A DNA stretch of 64,000 nucleotides from JACMLX01 sp031374935. GTDB taxonomy: Bacteria; Gemmatimonadota; Gemmatimonadetes; Gemmatimonadales; Gemmatimonadaceae. The stretch spans positions 124,001 to 188,000 of the forward strand of contig JANMHB010000113.1 in assembly GCA_031374935.1 (NCBI GenBank), read 5' to 3'. The notes below the pieces were generated by a model. That model was not told the DNA's origin, ran no database searches, and saw only the letters and a program-made list of their open reading frames with translations. The number at the start of each line of letters is the position of its first letter. The first letter of the stretch is position 1. This document shows, one piece after another, positions 57,923 to 64,000 of the stretch. The position numbers and the translations under genes are program-made.

Positions 57923-58302
57923 TGTCAGCCGGTTCACTCCTTGGGCTCCGCACGGCGATCTATGCGGTCGCGGACCTGGCGCAGGCGAAGGTCTGGTACA
58001 CGGGCGCGCTGGAACGGGCGCCCTACTTTGACGAAGACTTCTACGTCGGATTCAATGTGGGCGGCTTCGAGCTCGGATTGGTTCCCGAGCCGGACGCATC
58101 AGTGGAGCGCGATGCGGCCGGCGTGGCCTTCTGGGGTGTGCTCGATGCCGACGCTGCTTACGTACGACTCGTGGCTCTCGGCGCGACCGATCACGAGCCG
58201 GTGCAGGACGTTGGCGGCGGCGTCAAGATCGGCGCTGTCCGCGATCCCTTCGGCAACGTCCTCGGCGTCGTCGAGAACCCGCATTTTCGCGCCGAAGCAT
58301 AG
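57922..58302 (+). CDS. Glyoxalase/VOC-family protein
   Basis: A 126-residue VOC-fold protein with one beta-alpha-beta-beta-beta unit pair: LRTAIYAVADLAQAKVWYTGAL at the start and GAVRDPFGNVLGVVENP at the end. VOC proteins include dioxygenases, isomerases and antibiotic-binding proteins. Several expected metal-binding residues of glyoxalase I are not evident, so it may be a binding protein. It overlaps the lexA stop (ATG at 57922; a GTG at 57919 is the alternative), so it may be SOS-linked. Confidence 0.8.
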   Translation: MSAGSLLGLRTAIYAVADLAQAKVWYTGALERAPYFDEDFYVGFNVGGFELGLVPEPDASVERDAAGVAFWGVLDADAAYVRLVALGATDHEPVQDVGGGVKIGAVRDPFGNVLGVVENPHFRAEA

Positions 58303-58409
58303 TCCAGTCGCGGCCTCAAGTCAGCCGTTGCAACATCCGAAACTCAAAAGGGATTTGTCGCCCGGCGCTGTCGTGCGTCACGGCCTGTTCCCATCCGGTG
58401 GATTGCTGC

Positions 58410-59600
58410 ATGCGACTCGTACTGCTCGACAACGAACATCACGTCGCTGACGCGCACCGGCGGGCTTTGCGCAGTGTGCGACCGGAATGGGAAGTCGTCC
58501 TCGTCACCAGCAACAGCGCCGCAGTCGGAGCGCTCGAAGCCGCCCCCACTGACGTGTTCGTCGCTGAACTCGGTCGACCACCGTCGTCTGGGGTCGACCT
58601 GTTCGAGACCGTGAAGGAACGCTGGCCGGCAACCATCCGAATCGCGCTGTCGGAGTTCGCGGAGCGCTCGGTGGCGCTGCGGCTCGAGCGCAGCGTCCAC
58701 CGCTTTCTGCACAAGCCGTGCGACACCTACAGCCTCGCGATGCTCATCGAACGGAGCAGCAAGCTGCGCGCGGCCGTTGCGGATCCTGCGGTACTCGCGG
58801 CGATCGGTGGACTCGAGGCCATTCCGCGCCCGCCCGTGACCGTGCAGGCGCTGGAGAAGGTGCTGGCCGATCCCGATGCCGGCGTGATCGCAGTCGCCGC
58901 CGTGATCACGCGCGACGCGGCCCTGACGGCGCGCCTCCTGCGCGTGGTGAATAGCTCGTTCTTCGGCGTTGGACGTCAGGTCACACGCGTCGATGCGGCA
59001 ATCAATTTCATGGGGGTGTCGCTGGTGCGCGCAATCGCGCTGGCCGATGGTGCCACCCGGTCATTTACGGTATTGCCCGAGATCCTCGACCTCGAAGAGT
59101 GGAACACGCACGCCATTCGTGTCGCGACATCGGCCCGCGACATCGTGCTCGCCGCGGCGCCACAGGATCGATCGATGGCGGATGTGGCATTCCTCGCCGG
59201 TCTGCTCCACGACGTCGGGCAGATCGTGCTGGCGGGCGTGACACCGACCGTGTGGCTGGCCCTCGAGCGGATGGCCCGGACGGAGGGCGTGGCGCTGGAT
59301 GAGGTGGAACGCCGCCAGGCTCGCGCATCACATGCCCTGGTTGGTGCATACCTGCTCAGCTTGTGGGGCCTGCCGGCGAGCGTGGTCGAAGCCGTCGCGT
59401 TTCATCACACGCCGGAGCTGCTGGCCGGATCGCTGTTCGACGCGACGATTGCGGTGCACATCGCGGACAGTCTCGCGGCGCGGGAACCGGGACGAGCTGC
59501 GCCAGGGTTGCACTTGCCGAGCGTGGTTGGTGCTGGCGTTACTGAGGAACAGTTGCGCGGGTGGCGTGGGCGGTATGGCGCGATGGAAGCAGTCGCGTAA
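58410..59600 (+). CDS. Receiver-like/HDOD-domain regulator
   Basis: A 396-residue protein with an N-terminal response-regulator fold (about 1-118) and an HDOD domain (about 133-330). The receiver has the acidic N-terminal cluster LLDNEHH and Lys in HKPCD (K102), but the phospho-acceptor Asp is Glu53 (VAELGRP). HDOD includes HD (H267-D268 in GLLHDVGQ). HDOD proteins are regulators; a few bind other signalling proteins. Because Glu can mimic phospho-Asp, the protein may be always on. The ATG at 58410 gives the receiver its normal start; a GTG at 58398 is the alternative. The trpD gene is convergent 10 bases after the stop. Confidence 0.82.
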   Translation: MRLVLLDNEHHVADAHRRALRSVRPEWEVVLVTSNSAAVGALEAAPTDVFVAELGRPPSSGVDLFETVKERWPATIRIALSEFAERSVALRLERSVHRFLHKPCDTYSLAMLIERSSKLRAAVADPAVLAAIGGLEAIPRPPVTVQALEKVLADPDAGVIAVAAVITRDAALTARLLRVVNSSFFGVGRQVTRVDAAINFMGVSLVRAIALADGATRSFTVLPEILDLEEWNTHAIRVATSARDIVLAAAPQDRSMADVAFLAGLLHDVGQIVLAGVTPTVWLALERMARTEGVALDEVERRQARASHALVGAYLLSLWGLPASVVEAVAFHHTPELLAGSLFDATIAVHIADSLAAREPGRAAPGLHLPSVVGAGVTEEQLRGWRGRYGAMEAVA

Positions 59601-59610
59601 CCGCCGTCAG

Positions 59611-60648
59611 TCAGACGCCTGCGCCCGACACGGCGATCAGGCGCTCCAGACTCCGGAGCGCTGAACCGTTCTGCAGCGCCGCACCGGCCTCGGTGACCAT
59701 CGCGTGAAAGTCACCACCGCTGCGCTGCACGTAGAGCGCAGCCGCAGCGTTGAGCGTGACCGCCGCCCGTGCGGCGTCGCTGCCACCGCCACCGAGCACG
59801 CTGCGCACGAGAGCGGCGTTTTCGGCCGGATCACCACCGGCGAGATCATCGGCCGTGAGACCGTGGAAGCCATGTGCCGCCGGATCGATGATCCAATCGC
59901 GAATTGGTTGAGATCCGCACAATTCCCGCACATGCGTCGGACCGAGCGGCGAGATCTCGTCCATGCCGGGCTCGCCGTGCACGACCAGCGCGAATTCACT
60001 GCCCAGTTCGTGCAGCGCCCCCGCGATCAGATCGAGTCGACCGCGATCGGCAACGCCGATGACCTGACGGCCCGCCGCCGCCGGATTCGCGAGCGGCCCG
60101 ATCATGTTCATGACCGTTGGAATCGCCAGCTCACGACGCACCGGCCCGACGTGCCGCATGGCGGGATGCATCAGTGGCGCGAACATGAAGACGATGCCGG
60201 CCTCACGAAGAATCTCGGCCATCCGGGCCGGTGTGAGATCGATGCGCACGCCGAGCGCTTCGAGTACATCGGCGCTGCCGCTGCGACTGGTGAAGCTGCG
60301 ATTCCCGTGTTTTGCAATGCGCACCCCGCATGCGGCCGCGACGATCGCGGCGGCCGTCGAGATGTTGAACGTCGGCACGGCACCGCCACCGGTGCCGCAG
60401 GTGTCCACCAGCTCGGATGGCTGCTCCGAGTCGAGCAGGATCATGGCCCGGCGAAGCGCGCGCGCGGCACCAGCCACTTCGGAGGCTGTCTCTCCCTTGA
60501 CGCGAAGTCCCATCAGGAGCGCTGCCACCTGTGCCGGCGTCGCTTCACCAGCCATCACGACGTCAAAGGCGCCGCTGGCTTCCGCCGACGTCAGATGATG
60601 GCCGGCAGCCAGTCGGCGCACGGCGTCGCGCAGCATCTCGTCGCTCAC
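59611..60648 (-). CDS. trpD: Anthranilate phosphoribosyltransferase
   Basis: A 345-residue enzyme that attaches PRPP to anthranilate. Signature: DTCGTGGG...TFNISTAAA (PRPP loop), AKHGNRSFTS and the anthranilate-site RHVGPVRRELA. It starts with GTG at 60648. It is separated by about 2.4 kb and by three plus-strand genes from trpC-F-B-A, so tryptophan genes are split here. trpE and trpG are not seen. Confidence 0.95.
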   Translation of the reverse strand: MSDEMLRDAVRRLAAGHHLTSAEASGAFDVVMAGEATPAQVAALLMGLRVKGETASEVAGAARALRRAMILLDSEQPSELVDTCGTGGGAVPTFNISTAAAIVAAACGVRIAKHGNRSFTSRSGSADVLEALGVRIDLTPARMAEILREAGIVFMFAPLMHPAMRHVGPVRRELAIPTVMNMIGPLANPAAAGRQVIGVADRGRLDLIAGALHELGSEFALVVHGEPGMDEISPLGPTHVRELCGSQPIRDWIIDPAAHGFHGLTADDLAGGDPAENAALVRSVLGGGGSDAARAAVTLNAAAALYVQRSGGDFHAMVTEAGAALQNGSALRSLERLIAVSGAGV

Positions 60649-60688
60649 GTCACCACCAGACAGCGCACCAGCACTCCGTCAACACGGG

Positions 60689-61993
60689 TCACGAGGGCGC
60701 TGTCTCGGGCAGCAGGCGTTCCGCCAGATGCGCCTGCGTTGCGAGCAACGCGATGATGAGTCCGAGCAGCCGCACCCGATCGACGTCGGCTTCGGTGAAC
60801 ACCCCTTGCTGATTGCGGTTGGCGACGTTCACGACGCCGACCAGATCCTCGCGATACACCAGCGGGAAGCAGATGAAACTGCCGCTCGTGAAATACTCGT
60901 CCTTGAGCAGCGGATGCTGACTGGCCTGCGTCGCATCCGTGACGAGGATGACCTGCCGACTGGCGGCCACCTTGCCCGCGACACCACTGCCAATGGCCAC
61001 GCGATACCCGTCACGAACATCACGCGCCACGCCTCGCGCCGCTGCCAGGTACAACATGCCTGGCTCGGGCGCACGCATCATCAGGGAAACACGCTGCGCC
61101 TGCATGTCCTCGCCCACGAGTGTCAGCAGTTCATCCGCGAGGCGGCGTGGGTCAGGCGATTTCGCATCCATCGAGAGAACGCGGTCGATCAGGTACACCG
61201 TGCGCTCGAGATCGCGCAGCTCTTCGTTTCGTCGATGCAGCTCGATGTGGGCCTGCTCGGTCTGACCCAGAGCCGCTTCGAGCTGCTTCTGCAGGCTCTC
61301 GGACCGGCGCTGGAAGCGTCGCGCATCTTCCTGGATACGACTCGTCTCGCGTTCCAGTTGCACCACGCGCGCCCGGTCCGCACCATCGTTCAGCAGCTGA
61401 TTCTGTGACGACATCTTCGCTTCGAGCTCACCGAGGCGACGATCGTACTCGCCATGGATGCGCTGGGTGACGGATTCGAGGGTGGTCACCGCTTCACGGC
61501 GCGCCTCCAATTCAGCGAAGCGCGCGAAGGCAAGGTCGAACAGCGCGGCGTTCGGGAGAAACTTCTCGATCGTTCGGCCGCCGAAGAATTTCTTCGGCTC
61601 GACCACCGTGAGCACGCCGCCCAGCGCGCCATCGAAGCGCAGCCCCCGTATCGACAGGGTGGCGTTCTCCACCGGCGGCAGGCCGAGCAGCCGTGCGAAG
61701 TCCGCCGCGCGATCGACGACGTCGACGAAGGTGGATCCGGCGGCGATGCCCTGCCGGACGCCGATGGGCAACTGATCGAAGGCGACTTCGAGCTTGGTCG
61801 GCCGCGAGGAGCCGGCCGACGCCGGGCTCAGACGATCGGTGAGCAGTTCGCGCCGGCCGTCGTAGCGAAAGTACGCCAGATAGGCCCCGCGGTCGAGCTC
61901 GGCCAGCGCTTCTCCCAACACGCCAATCGCCCCACCCAGATCGGGAGCGACCGCCAGAGAATGTGCCAGTGACGCGAGCGTGCGAGGTGCCAT
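60689..61993 (-). CDS. GAF-domain/coiled-coil regulator
   Basis: A 434-residue cytoplasmic protein. Residues about 5-165 form a mixed alpha/beta domain (possibly a degenerate GAF). A long heptad-rich coiled coil spans about 170-290 (EYDRRLGELEAKMSSQNQLL...). A clear GAF domain follows at about 300-430 (AAARGVARDVRDGYRVAIGSGVAGKVAAS, PLVYREDLVGVVNVAN). There is no histidine kinase, GGDEF or HTH output, so it is probably a sensor or scaffold. ATG 61993 is the only ATG with a normal context. It lies 40 bases before trpD on the strand; truA is divergent. Confidence 0.8.
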   Translation of the reverse strand: MAPRTLASLAHSLAVAPDLGGAIGVLGEALAELDRGAYLAYFRYDGRRELLTDRLSPASAGSSRPTKLEVAFDQLPIGVRQGIAAGSTFVDVVDRAADFARLLGLPPVENATLSIRGLRFDGALGGVLTVVEPKKFFGGRTIEKFLPNAALFDLAFARFAELEARREAVTTLESVTQRIHGEYDRRLGELEAKMSSQNQLLNDGADRARVVQLERETSRIQEDARRFQRRSESLQKQLEAALGQTEQAHIELHRRNEELRDLERTVYLIDRVLSMDAKSPDPRRLADELLTLVGEDMQAQRVSLMMRAPEPGMLYLAAARGVARDVRDGYRVAIGSGVAGKVAASRQVILVTDATQASQHPLLKDEYFTSGSFICFPLVYREDLVGVVNVANRNQQGVFTEADVDRVRLLGLIIALLATQAHLAERLLPETAPS

Positions 61994-62106
61994 CAGCGGG
62001 GTGGAAGTTCTGTCCGGGCGGCGCCGCCCGACGGCGTTCTGCCGCCCCAAGGGTGACGGACTCGTGAGGGGTTGTCAATCCGTTGTCATATCACGACTTG
62101 TCTTCC

Positions 62107-62137
62107 TTGAAGTCACTCGCCGGGCGGCCTAGCTTTG
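62107..62137 (+). promoter_or_regulatory. Promoter of truA, likely leaderless
   Basis: TTGAAG (62107-62112), a 17-bp spacer, and TAGCTT in TAGCTTTG (62130-62137), which is also a TAnnTTTG match. The start codon at 62143 is 7 nt after the hexamer, so transcription would begin at or next to the ATG. Confidence 0.6.
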
Positions 62138-62142
62138 ATCCA

Positions 62143-62934
62143 ATGTCGCGCCGCACCTTCCAGCTGGTCATTCAGTACGATGGCGAGGCCTTTGCCGGAT
62201 GGCAGCGACAGCCTGCGCAGCGGACGGTACAGGGCGCCCTCGAGGAGGGCTTGGCGCGGCTGATGCAAGCGCATGTGCCCGTCATCGGCGCCGGACGGAC
62301 GGACGCTGGCGTCCACGCACTGGGTCAGGCGGCGAGCATCGCCGTGCCGGAGCAGTGGCAGCCGGATCGCCTCCGACGAGCGCTGAACGCGGTCCTCCCG
62401 CGCGATGTCCGGTGCACGGACGTGCATGAGATGCTGCCTGAGTTCCACGCACGCTATTCCGCATCCGAGCGGCAATACCGCTACCTGGTCGGCACCGATC
62501 GGGACGCCGCCGGACCGTTCCGGTACAATCGGGAGTGGGCGATTGATCGGCCGCTGGATATGATTCTGCTGAATGCTGAGTCCGTTTCCGTGCTCGGGGA
62601 TCATGCATTTCGTGCGTTTGCCGTACAGGGCACCGCTCCGGCGAGTGACGATCATCGCTGCGAGGTGCGCGTCTGCCGCTGGGAGCCGCGAGCCGGCGGT
62701 CTCGCGCTGGTGATCGCGGCCAACCGGTTTCTGCATCACATGGTCCGGTTCCTGGTCGGGACGATGGTCGACGTGGGACTGGGCCGGCGCCCCCCGGGCA
62801 CGGTGACGGAGCTGCTGGCCGCGTCGGTCAATCAGCATGTCTCGCCACCGGCACCGGCCTGCGGACTGTACCTTGAACGCGTCACATATCCCTCACACCT
62901 CTACCGCGCCACTCCGCCGGCGGCGGCGGCGTGA
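62143..62934 (+). CDS. truA: tRNA pseudouridine synthase A
   Basis: A 263-residue enzyme that makes pseudouridine at positions 38-40 of tRNA. The catalytic Asp lies in GAGRTDAGVHALGQ. The RNA-binding Lys/Arg and Tyr are in the SASERQYRYLV segment, and FLHHMVRFLVGTMVDVG is the C-terminal family motif. The ATG at 62143 has a promoter hexamer 7 nt upstream and matches the family start. The stop overlaps the HtrA-type gene (GTGA). Confidence 0.95.
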   Translation: MSRRTFQLVIQYDGEAFAGWQRQPAQRTVQGALEEGLARLMQAHVPVIGAGRTDAGVHALGQAASIAVPEQWQPDRLRRALNAVLPRDVRCTDVHEMLPEFHARYSASERQYRYLVGTDRDAAGPFRYNREWAIDRPLDMILLNAESVSVLGDHAFRAFAVQGTAPASDDHRCEVRVCRWEPRAGGLALVIAANRFLHHMVRFLVGTMVDVGLGRRPPGTVTELLAASVNQHVSPPAPACGLYLERVTYPSHLYRATPPAAAA

Positions 62935-64000
62935 TCGACGTGCCGATCCCACTGTCCCGTTTCATGTCACTTGTCGTCTCGACGCGCCCCCGAATCCGGC
63001 TGATGGCTCTCCGACTGACAACGCTCTCCGGTGCCGTGCTGGCTCTCGCCTGCCAGGGCGTCCCCGCTGCCGCTACTGACGCGCAGCGCCCTGCCTCGGT
63101 GGGCACCACTACTCCGCCTGCGCGGCCGACACGCGTGGAACAGGCTGCGTCGTCACTGCCGGCGTCGCGACGCAACGCGATCACCGAAGCCGTGGCGAAG
63201 GTGGCACCGGCCGTGGTGACGGTGCAGACGGAAACGGTGCAGCAGGTGGCTGCCGACCCGTTCGAGATGTTCTTTGGCGGGAGCAGTGGTCGGCGCACCC
63301 AGAGCGGCATCGGATCGGGATTCATCGTGCAGCCCGACGGCGTCATCGTGACCAATGCGCATGTGGTCGTGGGTGCGACCAAGATCAGCGTCGCACTGCG
63401 TGACGGGCAGACGTACGATGCAAAACTGGTCGGCATCGATGAACTGAACGACCTTGCAGTCCTGCGGATCAATGCGACCCGGCTGCCGGTCACCCCGATC
63501 GGGACATCGTCGGACCTCGCGATCGGCGAATGGGCAATTGCGATCGGCAATCCGTATGGCTTTCTCCTCGGCAACACGGAACCCAGTGTCACGGCCGGCG
63601 TGATCAGTGCCACCGGACGCAACCTCGTGCCTCAGTCGCAGAACGAGGGGCCCGGCGCCTACGTCGACATGTTGCAGACGGACGCCTCGATCAACCCGGG
63701 TAACTCGGGTGGTCCGCTGGTGAACGCACTCGGCGAAGTGATCGGCGTCAACACCTCGATCTTCTCACCCACCGGCAGCAGCATCGGGCTTGGATTCGCC
63801 ATCCCGATCAATCGGGCCATGCGGGTTGCTGATGATCTCCTCAAGCATGGGGCGGTCCGGCATCCGTGGATCGGGATCAGATTGGCACAGCCGCCGGGCA
63901 ACGCGACCCGCGAAGTGCTGCGCGCCGGCGTGGTGGTGCGCAGCGTGGTGCTCGGATCACCGGCGGCCCGCGCCGGCATCAAGCCTGGCGATCAGATCCT
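62931..64000 (+). CDS. HtrA/DegP-type serine protease (partial, runs off the window)
   Basis: The first 356 residues are visible. The trypsin-like domain has the triad H144 (TNAHVV), D174 (NDLAVL) and S259 (INPGNSGGPL). A PDZ domain begins near residue 340 (GSPAARAGIKPGDQIL). Near the N-terminus lies a signal peptide (MALRLTTLSGAVLALACQG); the numbers above count from the GTG at 62931, but the true start may be ATG 62964 or 63003, the last right before the signal peptide. Degrades or refolds damaged envelope proteins. It is coupled to truA by overlap. C-terminus not seen. Confidence 0.9.
   Translation, partial: MIDVPIPLSRFMSLVVSTRPRIRLMALRLTTLSGAVLALACQGVPAAATDAQRPASVGTTTPPARPTRVEQAASSLPASRRNAITEAVAKVAPAVVTVQTETVQQVAADPFEMFFGGSSGRRTQSGIGSGFIVQPDGVIVTNAHVVVGATKISVALRDGQTYDAKLVGIDELNDLAVLRINATRLPVTPIGTSSDLAIGEWAIAIGNPYGFLLGNTEPSVTAGVISATGRNLVPQSQNEGPGAYVDMLQTDASINPGNSGGPLVNALGEVIGVNTSIFSPTGSSIGLGFAIPINRAMRVADDLLKHGAVRHPWIGIRLAQPPGNATREVLRAGVVVRSVVLGSPAARAGIKPGDQI

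Overview
The window is dense, GC-rich bacterial chromosome (roughly two thirds G+C by eye) with genes almost end to end. Two TonB-dependent receptors, Tat-type and Sec-type export signals, an ECF sigma/anti-sigma pair and NhaA indicate a diderm aerobic heterotroph. The gene mix (Oar-like receptor, kinase/TPR regulator, creatininase, paired amidohydrolases) and TAnnTTTG-like promoter elements fit the FCB superphylum, most likely Gemmatimonadota. That assignment is an inference from gene content, not from a database match.

Layout. 1-21.2 kb: the tail of an unknown membrane protein, an Oar-like TonB receptor, tRNA-Leu(CAA), a kinase-fold/TolB-like/TPR protein that has lost its catalytic residues, and many exported catabolic enzymes (threonine-aldolase-like, creatininase family, GH1 beta-glucosidase, amidase, two amidohydrolases). 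NhaA, an ECF sigma/anti-sigma/Spy-like operon, a glycerophosphodiesterase and a second TonB receptor lie among them. 21.4-31.3 kb: rplU-rpmA, RNase G, an ICMT-like methyltransferase, an acyl-CoA dehydrogenase, RecQ and an RlhA-like U32 protein. 31.4-42.5 kb: an acyl-CoA metabolism region with a small membrane protein, enoyl-CoA hydratase, two AtuA-family proteins, a biotin-dependent carboxyltransferase, a B12-binding mutase subunit, a methyltransferase, an M14 peptidase, a mutase large subunit and a MeaB GTPase. The mutase carries the Phe/Gln pair of isobutyryl-CoA mutase rather than the Tyr/Arg pair of methylmalonyl-CoA mutase.

42.5-48.8 kb: a tightly overlapped housekeeping string (two CNNM/CorC proteins, YbeY, PhoH, AspRS, VanZ-like, PTS IIA) that reads straight into meaB and the mutase. 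48.9-57.2 kb: rlmN on the plus strand faces a long minus-strand run of trpC-trpF-trpB-trpA, folB-folK, panB-panC, yqeK-like and LytR_C. 57.3-64 kb: lexA, a VOC protein and a receiver-like/HDOD regulator on plus, trpD and a GAF protein on minus, then truA and the start of an HtrA-type protease running off the window.

I saw no insertion sequence, prophage, CRISPR array or defence island. The points most worth a second look are the isobutyryl-CoA-mutase-type enzyme and its gene neighbourhood, the pseudokinase fusion, an active/inactive amidohydrolase pair, and -10-like hexamers sitting only 5-7 nt before several start codons, which suggests leaderless mRNAs.
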